A stretch of DNA of 54,928 nt from NCBI GenBank assembly GCA_964409355.1, contig CAYPDC010000010.1:1-54928 (forward strand). Direction: 5' to 3'. This DNA comes from PCC-10605 sp964409355 (GTDB taxonomy: Bacteria; Cyanobacteriota; Cyanobacteriia; Cyanobacteriales; Cyanobacteriaceae). Within the stretch, counting starts at the first letter, position 1. Each line of letters opens with the position of its first letter. Below, piece after piece: positions 1-8,258 of this stretch. The notes beneath the pieces were generated by a model. That model saw only the letters and a program-made list of their open reading frames with translations. It had not been told where the DNA came from and did no database searches. A program made the translations under genes and the position numbers.

Positions 1-51
1 TTTGGGGGGTTAGGGGGGATCATGCAGGTATATTTATTATTAGAAATCACC
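1..51 (+). mobile_element. Right part of the 104-bp MITE (copy A), cut by the window edge
   Basis: These 51 bases are identical to the last 51 bases of the complete copy at 45177-45280, including the G-rich block and the terminal GAAATCACC. A TTA follows at 52-54, which would be the right target-site duplication; the left half lies outside the window. Non-coding. Identity to a distant copy is seen directly; mobility is inferred from the other copies. Confidence 0.8.
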
Positions 52-79
52 TTAAGAGAAAACAAAAGATAAAATCTAA

Positions 80-121
80 AGCCTCCCACTTTAGGGGTAA
101 GTAGTTCGTAGTTCATAATTC
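80..121. repeat. Dispersed repeat with heptamer tail, also at 52090-52135 inverted
   Basis: The stretch holds AAGCCTCCCACTTTAGGGGT followed by three heptamers (GTAGTTC, GTAGTTC, ATAATTC). The inverted complement of 52090-52135 gives almost the same arrangement, with CCTACC and GGTAGG able to pair as a short hairpin. It is one of several heptamer-type short tandem repeats in this window. No coding potential is seen in 52-433. Confidence 0.6.
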
Positions 122-436
122 GACCACCGCGCCGTTTTACCTCAGTTTATGACCTGGGTTTACCAGGGGGAAACCAACGCTTCTGTTTCTGTTTCCGAGT
201 ACTATGCTCGGTTTACTACCACTAGAAATCTGTTAGTATCCAGCATAATTCAAGTATAGATCAAAAAACTTGATTGGCAGTCACCAACGCAGTAGCCTAA
301 TTATTATCTATAATAAATGATTTAATCTTTTTTGGGCAAGGAGTGAGGGAAAATTTTCGAGACATAAGGCAATTTTTACACCCAGTTTGTTGATATGATG
401 AAGAAGAAATAGGTAGATATTCAGTTATTAATAGTG

Positions 437-916
437 ATGATTTTCTCTCAAGTTGTTAGCATGATTTTAGCTCTGATGGTAGTTTTTTTTAGCATTATTG
501 CTCCTGCTAATGCTTTAGATTACACGAAACGAGATTTGTCGGAAGTGGATTTTTCGGGGCAAGATTTGACGGGAGACACTTTTAATAAAGCAAATTTACG
601 CAGTGCCAATTTAAGTAATGCCAATTTACAGGGGGTTAGTTTTTTTGGGGCAAATATGGATTCGATTAACTTGGAAGGGGCGAATTTAACCAATGCCATT
701 CTCGACTCTGCTAGGCTTACCCGAGCAAATCTCCATGATGCAGTGCTTGAAGGAGCGTTTGCTACGAATACCAAGTTTGAACAAGCAAATATTGACGGGG
801 CAGATTTCACCGATGTGATTTTGCGTCCTGATGTGGAAGATATGCTTTGCGAAATAGCAACAGGAGTTAACCCCACTACGGGGAGAACTACCAGTAAGAC
901 TCTTTTCTGTCCTTAG
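437..916 (+). CDS. Pentapeptide-repeat protein with signal peptide (probable thylakoid-lumen or periplasmic)
   Basis: About 159 aa. The N-terminus has a hydrophobic stretch ending in APANA before LDYTK, a convincing type I signal peptide, so the mature protein should be exported to the lumen or periplasm. From about residue 38 to 125 the sequence follows the A(N/D)LXX pentapeptide pattern (for example SANLSNANLQ, EGANLTNAIL), which folds as a right-handed quadrilateral beta-helix. The C-terminus has two Cys (in MLCEIA and TLFCP) that could form a disulphide, as in lumenal pentapeptide proteins. A GTG sits directly before the chosen ATG and is an equally possible start. Precise function unknown. 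Confidence 0.85.
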   Translation: MIFSQVVSMILALMVVFFSIIAPANALDYTKRDLSEVDFSGQDLTGDTFNKANLRSANLSNANLQGVSFFGANMDSINLEGANLTNAILDSARLTRANLHDAVLEGAFATNTKFEQANIDGADFTDVILRPDVEDMLCEIATGVNPTTGRTTSKTLFCP

Positions 917-952
917 TTAAAAGACATAGAGCAGAATAAACCAGTTCGAGAT

Positions 953-1189
953 CTATTTGTTATAAATTTTAACGGTTTTAGGAGTAAACAGGGGAATACG
1001 AAAACATAATAGAGCGACAAGTGCTAATATATGTATTGTCCAGTGTGCGATCGCCAAGCCCCAAATAATGAAAATGGAAGCGGTAAAAACAGCTAAAATG
1101 AGGTGAATGTCTTGGTTCGTGCGTTGATAAATAAGGACACTAAGGATAGTCGTAGTGAATAAAAGTGTCATAAATAATGCAATCAACAT
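953..1189 (-). CDS. Small hypothetical membrane protein
   Basis: About 78 aa with two to three hydrophobic segments (around residues 1-20, 27-47 and 48-65). The frame stays open upstream to 1243, but I chose the ATG at 1189 because a strong Shine-Dalgarno stretch (GAGGTGA) sits seven bases before it. No family recognised. It is convergent with the pentapeptide gene and stands alone between that gene and the pseudouridine synthase. Confidence 0.55.
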   Translation of the reverse strand: MLIALFMTLLFTTTILSVLIYQRTNQDIHLILAVFTASIFIIWGLAIAHWTIHILALVALLCFRIPLFTPKTVKIYNK

Positions 1190-1379
1190 GATAATCACCT
1201 CAGCTAGGATTAAGGGCAAACAAAGGCAAAAAGGAATCAGCACAATCAGTTTTATTTTTACATTTTTGTTAAAAACTTCCTTTTCCCACCTTGACTATAA
1301 CTTAACACTTTTAGATCCTCGTGATGGTTAAATAGGATACTTTGCATTAGAATGTGATAAATCTTTACAGTAATTAATA

Positions 1380-2339
1380 TTACTGTCGATTTTTTAGCCT
1401 CAAGATGCGCAATAATTTTTCTAATTCCTCTGGTAAAGGTGCGATCGCCTCTATGGTAGTGTGGTGAATAGGATGGATGAGAGTGAGACGAAAAGCGTGT
1501 AAGGCTTGACCAGTAAGATTAACACCTACAGATTTACCACTAGAATATAAAGGATCACCGATGATAGGATGTCCCATAACACTACTATGCACCCTAATTT
1601 GATGGGTTCTTCCTGTTTCTAGTTGATAATGTATTGAACTATAATTGCCGATTCTCTCTTTTACTTGCCAATGAGTTACCGCCGGTTTGCCTCCCTTTTC
1701 TTCAAGTAAAATTGCCATTTTTTTGCGATCGCCCTGATGTCTGCCGACGGGTAAATTCACAATACCGTTATTTTGAGAGGGAGAACCATAAACTACCCCT
1801 AAATACTCTCTTTTTGCCGTTTTGTCCTTGATTTGCCCCTGTAAATGGTGTAAAACTGCTTCTGTTTTCGCCACTACCATCGCTCCTGTTGTATCTTTGT
1901 CTAACCTGTGAACAATACCCGGTCTTTCCACTCCGCCGATGCCCTGTAAGTCGGGACAATGGGATAATAAAGCATTAACTAAAGTTCCTTGACTATGACC
2001 GGGGGCAGGATGTACCACAAAATTCTTAGGTTTATTGATAATCAGCAAATATTCATCTTCGTAGAGAATGTCAAGGGGAATAGCTTGGGGTATTAGATGA
2101 GATGACACAGGCGGGGGAATTCTCACGATCACCTCATCCCCCCGTTTTAAAACCGTCTTTTTACTCTCACAGATTTGATTGTTAACGAGCACATTTCCTT
2201 CGCTGATTAACTTCTGGAGGCGCGATCGAGATATACCGTCAATATTTTCCCCTAACCACGCATCGATTCTCATTCCCCCCTTCGTAACAATTAATTTTTC
2301 TTCTTGATTTAACACACAGTTACCAAATTGTTTTGACAT
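1380..2339 (-). CDS. rluD: RluD-family 23S rRNA pseudouridine synthase
   Basis: 319 aa, normal length for the RluA/RluD family. The N-terminal third is an S4 RNA-binding domain (around residues 23-85, including SRSRLQKLISEGNVLVN). The catalytic domain carries GIVHRLDKDTTGAMVVAK, whose Asp is the family's catalytic nucleophile, followed by the typical LETGRTHQIRVH block. It converts specific uridines in large-subunit rRNA to pseudouridine in the cytoplasm. RluA, RluC and RluD branches are hard to separate by eye; S4 plus length favours RluD. It is the only gene of its strand here and has no operon partner. Confidence 0.9.
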   Translation of the reverse strand: MSKQFGNCVLNQEEKLIVTKGGMRIDAWLGENIDGISRSRLQKLISEGNVLVNNQICESKKTVLKRGDEVIVRIPPPVSSHLIPQAIPLDILYEDEYLLIINKPKNFVVHPAPGHSQGTLVNALLSHCPDLQGIGGVERPGIVHRLDKDTTGAMVVAKTEAVLHHLQGQIKDKTAKREYLGVVYGSPSQNNGIVNLPVGRHQGDRKKMAILLEEKGGKPAVTHWQVKERIGNYSSIHYQLETGRTHQIRVHSSVMGHPIIGDPLYSSGKSVGVNLTGQALHAFRLTLIHPIHHTTIEAIAPLPEELEKLLRILRLKNRQ

Positions 2340-2564
2340 TGTGAAAAGCCCTCGGTAGTTCAGTACAGGCGATCGTATCTGTAGAGTTTAAAGATTGTAT
2401 CATCACTGTTATACAAAACTTCATCTAAAGTATAACACAGAAAGACTCGATCGCTGTAATTTGAGCATCTAAATCATCCTTAGTTAAAAGGAGAAGCAAG
2501 GGCAAGTCAAAAAATAAGCCAAATCATTGTTAATATTATCAATAAAAAAGAAGGAAATTGAGGG

Positions 2565-3221
2565 ATGATTGAACGTATTTTAGAACCAGAAGTAATGGAT
2601 AATGAGTTAGAGGCGCAAGAATATGATCAAATGGATTTCACAGAAGTTAATAGAGATTTTGCACTTTTTGCTAGTAAATTAGCAAAAGAAGAAGATAAAC
2701 TAAAAGTATTAGATATAGGTACTGGAACTGCTCAAATTCCCATTATATTAGCAGATTTGCGACCTAAATGGCATATTACCGCCATAGATTTGGCTCGATC
2801 GATGTTAACCATAGCAGAAAAAAGCATTCGAGAGAAAAATAAATCATCTCAAATAACCCTGCAATTAATTGATGGCAAAAAGATGCCTTATCCTGACAAC
2901 AGTTTTGACTTAGTTATCTCTAATAGTTTGATTCATCATATCCCTGAACCTTTACGATTACTCAAGGAAATTAATCGTGTTATTAGACCTAGCGGTGTTG
3001 TTTTGCTCAGAGACTTATTTCGTCCTGAATCGGAAAATGATATAGAAAAAATAGTGAAAGAGGCTAATTTAGATTATAGTCCGAAACAAAGACAATTATT
3101 CAAAGACTCCTTATACGCTGCCTTAACTATTGATGAAATCAAAGATTTAGCATCTGAAATGGAATGGTATTCTGCTCAAGTATTTCAGTCTTCCTCCCGT
3201 CATTGGACGTTGAGGTATTAG
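2565..3221 (+). CDS. Class I SAM-dependent methyltransferase
   Basis: 218 aa. SAM-binding motif I is LKVLDIGTGTAQIP near residue 48, the acidic post-motif is TAIDLARSML, and the ISNSLIHHIPEP block near residue 122 is the usual motif II region of UbiE-like (Methyltransf_11) enzymes. The C-terminus (SSRHWTLRY) is common in cyanobacterial relatives. The substrate cannot be told from sequence. A REP-like repeat starts at the stop codon. The ATG has an AAGGAAATTGAGGG leader with usable Shine-Dalgarno character. Confidence 0.8.
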   Translation: MIERILEPEVMDNELEAQEYDQMDFTEVNRDFALFASKLAKEEDKLKVLDIGTGTAQIPIILADLRPKWHITAIDLARSMLTIAEKSIREKNKSSQITLQLIDGKKMPYPDNSFDLVISNSLIHHIPEPLRLLKEINRVIRPSGVVLLRDLFRPESENDIEKIVKEANLDYSPKQRQLFKDSLYAALTIDEIKDLASEMEWYSAQVFQSSSRHWTLRY

Positions 3222-3275
3222 ACATCTCCATAAATTATTTATAAATTATTTTTCCTTAGCTCGTAGTAATGATAT
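3219..3275. repeat. REP-like repeat, copy a (TAGACATCTCCA family)
   Basis: It begins TAGACATCTCCATAAATTA and continues into TTTTTCCTTAGCTCGTAGTAA, the same left half as the copy at 48179. The right terminal repeat is not clear, so the copy is partial. It overlaps the stop of the methyltransferase gene. Confidence 0.6.
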
Positions 3276-3451
3276 ATTTACATAAATATTTGATTTTGTC
3301 AAGTTTTATGTTAAGATCCTATGTTACGCAAAAATAATCGTGTTTTTTGCAAAATGGCGAAGGGCTTTAAATTAATTCTTTTTTTGTCAAATTCAACGTG
3401 GAACTTCTTTCGACATTAAGTTAAACAATTATTTTATCTTAAACCAATCTA

Positions 3452-4324
3452 ATGACCAAACTAGAAAATGCGATCGCATCTAAAGAATTTATCATCACTG
3501 CCGAAGTAACACCGCCAAAAGGGGGTAATCCCGCCCGTATGCTAGAAGTTGCCCGTTTACTCAAGGATAGAGTACATGGAGTCAATATTACAGATGGTAG
3601 TCGTGCAGTCCTGAGAATGTCCTCTATTGCCGCCTGTGTCTTATTGCAAAGAGAAGGAATTGAGCCGATTTGTCAAATGACGGGGCGCGATCGCAACTCT
3701 ATTGCCTTACAAGCAGACTTAATGGGTGCGTATAGTTTAGGTATTAGAAATATTTTAGCCTTAACAGGTGATCCTTTAAAAGCCGGAGATCACCCCCAAG
3801 CAAAAGCAGTTTTTGAATTAGAATCAGTGCGTTTATTAAAGTTAATTGAAAAATTAAACGAAGGTTTTGATCTGAATGATAAACCCTTAACCGATGGCAA
3901 TTTAAACTTATTAGCAGGAGGGGCTGTCGATCCTCAATCAAAGAGTTGGTCGGGGTTACAAAGACGTTTTGAACAAAAAATAAAGGCAGGAGCAAAATTT
4001 TTCCAGAGTCAATTAATCACCGATTTTGACAAATTAGATCGCTTTATGAACGAAATTGCTAAAGGGTGCGATCGCCCCGTTCTCGCAGGAATATTCTTAT
4101 TAAAAAGTGCGAAAAATGCCCGATTTATTAATAAAAATGTGCCGGGAGTAGAAATCCCTGAACACATTATTAACCGCCTAGAAAAAGCAGAAAATCCCTT
4201 ATGGGAAGGAATGTATATCGCCGCCGAACAAATTAAGGATGCAAAGCAAATTTGTCAAGGAGTGCATTTAATGGCAATAAAAAGAGAGGATTTAATTCCC
4301 CAAATTTTGGATTTAGCAGGATAA
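3452..4324 (+). CDS. metF: Methylenetetrahydrofolate reductase (MetF family)
   Basis: 290 aa, close to bacterial MetF in length. The FAD/TIM-barrel features are EVTPPKG near the start, QMTGRDRN around residue 78, NILALTGDP around residue 110, and FFQSQLITDFDKL around residue 190, which matches the family's AQ.FFD block. It reduces 5,10-methylene-THF to 5-methyl-THF for methionine synthesis. Cyanobacterial members of this shape lack the regulatory C-terminal domain of eukaryotes. Its 3' end converges with the DUF3177 gene across a short palindrome. Confidence 0.88.
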   Translation: MTKLENAIASKEFIITAEVTPPKGGNPARMLEVARLLKDRVHGVNITDGSRAVLRMSSIAACVLLQREGIEPICQMTGRDRNSIALQADLMGAYSLGIRNILALTGDPLKAGDHPQAKAVFELESVRLLKLIEKLNEGFDLNDKPLTDGNLNLLAGGAVDPQSKSWSGLQRRFEQKIKAGAKFFQSQLITDFDKLDRFMNEIAKGCDRPVLAGIFLLKSAKNARFINKNVPGVEIPEHIINRLEKAENPLWEGMYIAAEQIKDAKQICQGVHLMAIKREDLIPQILDLAG

Positions 4325-4325
4325 G

Positions 4326-4345
4326 GGTTGAACATTGTTCAACTC
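4326..4345. terminator. Possible bidirectional hairpin between convergent genes
   Basis: The palindrome GTTGAACATTGTTCAAC lies between two convergent stop codons (metF and the DUF3177 gene). It lacks a clear T tract, so it is only a candidate terminator. Related GTTCAAC words occur at about 7097 and 16105. Confidence 0.35.
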
Positions 4346-4349
4346 CTAC

Positions 4350-4943
4350 TTACTGCTCGATTGCAATTCTACCCTGTTTAATTAAACGAAAAGTAAGGAA
4401 ATAGAAAAAATAAATCAAATAAATAATTAATCCTGACATACCCAAAAAGCCTAAAAATCCAGTGGTGGAATTGGGGTGAAACCATGCCTTATAATGCCAA
4501 GGGGCTTCTAGCCACAATCTACACATTGTATCCTCACTGGCAGAATTGACAAGGGTACAACGCAAAAAGGGAATAAATGCGATCGCACCTAAAGTACCAT
4601 AAAAACTGACAGCCCAACGCCAAGAAGTAACCGCTAAACGTAAACTGCTTTTAGGTAAATCTCGAATTTCATCATTAATATCTGCCCAAAACCAGACACA
4701 AATAACCATGAAAATATGCCCGATAAACCAAGCTAAATAAGCAATTTGCCACACAGGAATAAAGAGATAGATGGCAATAGGTAAAACACTAGCAACTCGC
4801 CAGTAAATCAACAATAAACGCTGAATAGAGGCAATTTGAGCCTTTAAACCCCACACAGAAAGTATCAACGGAATAATTAAACAAATTAATAAAAATAATT
4901 TATAATTAGTCCACACAAGAGCCTTTAATAAGATTTCTTCCAT
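4350..4943 (-). CDS. DUF3177-family membrane protein
   Basis: About 197 aa from the ATG chosen to give MEEILLKALVWTNYKL, the usual beginning of this cyanobacterial family (recognised from memory). Five or so membrane segments can be seen: residues about 10-30, 45-65, 70-90, 110-130 and 165-190. The conserved stretches YWRVASVLPI, LWLEAPWHYK and GFLGFLGMSGL are family-like. An in-frame ATG six codons upstream at 4961 is possible. Function unknown. Confidence 0.7.
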   Translation of the reverse strand: MEEILLKALVWTNYKLFLLICLIIPLILSVWGLKAQIASIQRLLLIYWRVASVLPIAIYLFIPVWQIAYLAWFIGHIFMVICVWFWADINDEIRDLPKSSLRLAVTSWRWAVSFYGTLGAIAFIPFLRCTLVNSASEDTMCRLWLEAPWHYKAWFHPNSTTGFLGFLGMSGLIIYLIYFFYFLTFRLIKQGRIAIEQ

Positions 4944-4965
4944 AAATAAAATCAAAACCAATCAA

Positions 4966-4990
4966 CAAAAATAGGTGGGTAAAACCCACC
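4966..4990 (-). terminator. Rho-independent terminator downstream of CP12
   Basis: On the minus strand AGGTGGGT pairs with ACCCACCT across a two-base loop and is followed by ATTTTTG. It lies about 100 bases past the CP12 stop codon, in the right orientation to end that transcript before the DUF3177 gene. Confidence 0.6.
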
Positions 4991-4999
4991 TTATAGTAA

Positions 5000-5070
5000 A
5001 TAGACATCCACAAAAATTAAGATTTTTCCTTGGTAGTTTGGGCTTCTAGTGCGATTTTTGGAAATGCCTA
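5000..5070. repeat. REP-like repeat, copy b
   Basis: It starts TAGACATCCACAAAAATTAA, continues ATTTTTCCTTGGTAGTTTGG, and ends near ATGCCTA. The central palindrome is degenerate (GGGCTTCTAGTGCG), which suggests an old copy. It lies just downstream of CP12. Confidence 0.65.
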
Positions 5071-5093
5071 ATAAATTACCAAAACTGAAGCAA

Positions 5094-5318
5094 TTAGTCA
5101 TCGTAAAGACGACATTCTGCTGCGTCTGGATTATCTGCACAATATTGCTCTAAAGAATTTTTCTTCTCTTCTTTATTTTTTTGATGAGAAGCCTCAGCTT
5201 GTAATTCTTCTACCACATCCCATGCTACTGCACACTCTGAGGCGTTACTATCAGGACTATCACAAACTTCCCTAGCGTGTTTTAATTCTTCTTGGATTTG
5301 CTCTTGTATATTACTCAT
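5094..5318 (-). CDS. cp12: Calvin cycle regulatory protein CP12
   Basis: 74 aa, typical length. Two Cys pairs are present (C19/C29 and C60/C69), with the diagnostic core AWDVVEELQAEASHQ between them. CP12 is a redox-controlled, intrinsically disordered scaffold. In the dark, its oxidised form binds GAPDH and phosphoribulokinase into an inactive complex, switching off the Calvin-Benson cycle. All four Cys and the C-terminal CRLYDD needed for GAPDH binding are intact. It is monocistronic, with a hairpin terminator at 4966-4990. Confidence 0.96.
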   Translation of the reverse strand: MSNIQEQIQEELKHAREVCDSPDSNASECAVAWDVVEELQAEASHQKNKEEKKNSLEQYCADNPDAAECRLYDD

Positions 5319-5392
5319 AGTTTTAGATTCCTTTAACTTTTGTTTTTTATGATCTTTCTATAGCATATAACAGAATTTCACTCTTTGATTAT

Positions 5393-5472
5393 AAGACATC
5401 TCCAGAAATTATGTTTTATTGGCTTGTAGTAAGGGCTTTAGCCCTTAAAATGTCAACTATTGGAGAAGTCTA
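5393..5472. repeat. REP-like repeat, copy c, full length
   Basis: It starts AAGACATCTCCAGAAATTA and ends TTGGAGAAGTCTA, which are imperfect inverted ends. The central hairpin is AAGGGCTTTAGCCCTT. The element abuts the truncated end of the DUF5615 gene remnant, so it may mark the break point of that gene. Confidence 0.7.
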
Positions 5473-5730
5473 TTATTATTTTAACCTTCAAAGTTGATTC
5501 TGTGATAAGAGAATCATCAGTATTGAGGAGGGATAAAGTGATTTCTAATAATAAATATACCTGCATGATCCCCCCTAACCCCCCAAAACACAAAGGGGGA
5601 ATTATAAGGAAGATTGATAAATTCTTTCTTAGAAACCGCCTAAAGTCTTGACGTGGTGAGAATCGGGATACAAATCAATGATTTTATGAATAATTCGATC
5701 TGACAAATTTTCATCTAATAACAATTTCAT
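5472..5730 (-). pseudogene. DUF5615 PIN-like protein remnant, interrupted by a MITE
   Basis: On the minus strand an ATG at 5730 opens a frame beginning MKLLLDENLSDRIIHKII and running to HVKT, the N-terminus of DUF5615 PIN-like (toxin-like) proteins. After 33 codons it stops inside the MITE at 5537-5640. Removing the element and one TAA duplication restores LSLLNTDDSLI, the next conserved part of the family. The frame then degenerates at the REP-like repeat (5393-5472). The ATG overlaps the TGA of a 44-codon frame (5727-5861) by four bases, as in toxin-antitoxin pairs, but I do not recognise that partner. Confidence 0.65.
5537..5640 (-). mobile_element. 104-bp MITE, copy B (inverted)
   Basis: This copy has the same length as the one at 45177-45280, in reverse orientation. 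Its ends are AGTGATTTCT and AGAAACCGCC, which are imperfect inverted repeats. Flanking TAA triplets at 5534-5536 and 5641-5643 fit a 3-bp target duplication. There is no open frame inside, so it must have moved by a transposase in trans. TNA-type 3-bp duplications are known for some IS5-family groups. Confidence 0.8.
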
Positions 5731-6014
5731 GCAGATGCATTGACTGACAACTCCCAGTGCGTCACCATTACATTTTCTTGGGCGATATTTGTTCCGACAA
5801 AAGAAGCTAGGGAAGTCACTCCCTTGAATACCTTACGCACATTACTGCTAGAATTAAGCATAACATTCAAGAGGAAAAAATTCAATCAATTAATCATTGA
5901 TTTTCATTTTGTTTCTTTTGTTGTGTTGGTTGATCGGCATCTCCCGTTGGTTTGTAGTGTATTTCTTTCTTGTAAAATTCAACGGGATTCCTCTTTTAAC
6001 ATTTAAGATAGATA

Positions 6015-7091
6015 ATGAACAATTTTGATGTCTCCATGATGGAGAGATGTATCGAGTTAGCCAAAAAAGCCCGAGGCAAAACATCCCCGAATCCTTTGGT
6101 GGGAGCGGTGGTGGTGCAGAATGGAGAAATAGTGGGAGAAGGTTATCATCCTCAAGCAGGACTACCCCATGCCGAGGTTTATGCCCTCAAAGAAGCAGGA
6201 GAAAGGGCAAAAAATGCCACCGTTTATGTCAATTTAGAGCCTTGTAACCATTACGGTAAAACTCCCCCCTGTAGTGAGGCTTTGATGGAAGCTGGAGTTA
6301 AACGAGTAGTGGTAGGAATGATCGATCCTGATGAAAGGGTTTCTGGTAGGGGAATTAAGCGTTTAGCTGAATCAGGTATTGAGGTAAGGGTAGGAGTGGC
6401 GGAGGAGGCTTGTATGGCTTTAAATGAGGCTTTTATTCATCGTGTCAAAACTGGACTTCCTTTTGGTATTTTTAAGTATGCCATGACCTTAGATGGTAAA
6501 ATTGCCACTGATACTGGTCATAGTCAATGGATTACGGGAAAATCCTCTCGCTATTTTGTCCATCAATTAAGGGGAATGTGCGATGCGGTGATTATTGGTG
6601 GTAATACTTTAAGACAGGATAATCCTTTATTGACTACCCACGGGGTGACATCTCATAATCCTTTACGGGTAGTGATGAGCAATTCTTTTGATTTACCTTC
6701 TTCCGCTCAACTGTGGCAACAAAACACCGCAAAAACCGTTATTTTTACGTCTCCTCAACCTTATTCTCCTTTAAAAGACTGTTTACTCTCTCAAGGAGTC
6801 GAAATCGTAGAAATAGAGCATCTCAATCCTACTTTTGTTATGGCTAATTTGGCAGAAAGGGGCTGTAATTCTGTTTTATGGGAATGTGGCGGTAATTTAG
6901 CAAAAGAGGCGATCGCATCTGGGAATGTCCAAAAAATTTACTGCTTCATCGCCCCCAAAATTGTTGGCGGGAAAGGACTTTTTTCCCCTATAGGAAATAT
7001 GAATATTGACAAAATGGAAGACGCTTTATCTTTGAAAAATATATCAATCAGCCAAATTGATCATGATTTTCTCATAGAGGGATATTTGTAG
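6015..7091 (+). CDS. ribD: Bifunctional riboflavin deaminase/reductase RibD
   Basis: 358 aa, standard for the fused enzyme. The N-terminal cytidine-deaminase-like domain (residues 1-145) carries the zinc motif HAEVYAL and PCNHYGKTPPC. The C-terminal reductase domain (about 150-358) starts KYAMTLDGKIAT and includes ITGKSSR and the VLWECGGNLA stretch. It performs the second and third steps of riboflavin synthesis: deamination of the pyrimidinone and reduction of the ribose side chain. No FMN riboswitch is visible upstream. Confidence 0.95.
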   Translation: MNNFDVSMMERCIELAKKARGKTSPNPLVGAVVVQNGEIVGEGYHPQAGLPHAEVYALKEAGERAKNATVYVNLEPCNHYGKTPPCSEALMEAGVKRVVVGMIDPDERVSGRGIKRLAESGIEVRVGVAEEACMALNEAFIHRVKTGLPFGIFKYAMTLDGKIATDTGHSQWITGKSSRYFVHQLRGMCDAVIIGGNTLRQDNPLLTTHGVTSHNPLRVVMSNSFDLPSSAQLWQQNTAKTVIFTSPQPYSPLKDCLLSQGVEIVEIEHLNPTFVMANLAERGCNSVLWECGGNLAKEAIASGNVQKIYCFIAPKIVGGKGLFSPIGNMNIDKMEDALSLKNISISQIDHDFLIEGYL

Positions 7092-7263
7092 GGGGTGAGC
7101 AATGTTCAACCCTGAACACCTGAAGTGATCAGAGAAGGTAGAGAACACAGAACAGTTATAATGGTTTCCATCATTAGGCAATGATTAATAATTAATTTTA
7201 ACTCCGAACTTCAGTTCATATAACTATATAAAAAACGATATATATTCATTAAATTAAAGCATT

Positions 7264-8238
7264 ATGGCAAAAACAGTACAAAAAAGAACCTTTTTACTAG
7301 AATTTGAGAAACCTTTAGTAGAATTACAAGCAAGAATCGAGCAAATTAGAGAATTGGGAGAAGAAAAACAATTAGATGTATCAGGGCAATTAAAAGAATT
7401 ACAGGGGAAAGTCGAACAGTTACGGCAAGAAATTTTTAGTACCCTTACCCCCTCGCAAAAATTACAAATCGCCCGTCATCCCCGTCGCCCTTCTACTTTA
7501 GACTATGTACAGGCTATGTGTGATGAATGGTTGGAGCTACATGGCGATCGCAGGGGTTCTGATGATCTTGCCCTTATTGGTGGTATTGCTCGTTTAGAGG
7601 GTAGAGCAGTTGTAATTATAGGTCATCAAAAAGGTAGAGATACAAAAGATAACGTTGCCCGTAATTTTGGCATGGCTTCCCCCGGTGGTTATCGCAAGGC
7701 GATGCGTTTAATGGAACACGCTAACCGCTTTTCTCTGCCTATTATTACTTTCATTGATACCCCCGGTGCTTATGCAGGGGTGGAGGCGGAAAAATTAGGT
7801 CAGGGAGAGGCGATCGCCCATAATTTAAGACAGATGTTCAGTCTTGAAGTTCCAATTATTACGACCGTAATTGGAGAGGGAGGCTCTGGAGGTGCTTTAG
7901 GTATAGGGGTTGCCGAGAAATTGATGATGTTTGAACATTCTGTATATACGGTTGCCAGTCCTGAAGCCTGTGCCGCTATTCTCTGGAAAGATGCTAAAAA
8001 ATCTCAACAAGCCGCCTTAGCCCTAAAAATTACCGCTTACGATTTGAAAGAATTAGGCATCATTGATCAAATATTACCCGAACCGCCCGGATGTGCTCAC
8101 TCTGATCCTCTTGCCACCGCAGAAATACTCAAACAAGCCATCTTAGAAAACCTTGAATATCTATCCCAATTACCCACCGATAAATTAAAAGAGTTACGTT
8201 ATCAGAAATTTCGCAATATTGGTATATTTGTTGAATAA
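7264..8238 (+). CDS. accA: Acetyl-CoA carboxylase carboxyltransferase subunit alpha
   Basis: 324 aa, normal length. The N-terminal helix-rich part is followed by HPRRPSTLDYV, the crotonase-like core with GGYRKAMRLMEHA, PIITFIDTPGAYAG around residue 160, and the oxyanion-hole glycines in GEGGSGGALGIG. With AccD it transfers the carboxyl group from carboxybiotin on AccB to acetyl-CoA, the first committed step of fatty acid synthesis. The next gene starts 20 bases after its stop, so the two may be cotranscribed although unrelated in role. Confidence 0.96.
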   Translation: MAKTVQKRTFLLEFEKPLVELQARIEQIRELGEEKQLDVSGQLKELQGKVEQLRQEIFSTLTPSQKLQIARHPRRPSTLDYVQAMCDEWLELHGDRRGSDDLALIGGIARLEGRAVVIIGHQKGRDTKDNVARNFGMASPGGYRKAMRLMEHANRFSLPIITFIDTPGAYAGVEAEKLGQGEAIAHNLRQMFSLEVPIITTVIGEGGSGGALGIGVAEKLMMFEHSVYTVASPEACAAILWKDAKKSQQAALALKITAYDLKELGIIDQILPEPPGCAHSDPLATAEILKQAILENLEYLSQLPTDKLKELRYQKFRNIGIFVE

Positions 8239-8258
8239 AAATACAGTAGATAAAATTT

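Noticed and set aside
520..876. 118-aa minus-strand frame inside the pentapeptide gene
   Set aside because: It is the antisense shadow of a periodic repeat sequence, which keeps several frames open.
5460..5651. 63-aa plus-strand frame
   Set aside because: It runs through MITE copy B and the DUF5615 remnant in antisense; no ribosome-binding site or family.
5740..6006. 88-aa plus-strand frame before ribD
   Set aside because: Hydrophobic, low-complexity translation with no start signal; antisense to the small frame upstream of DUF5615.
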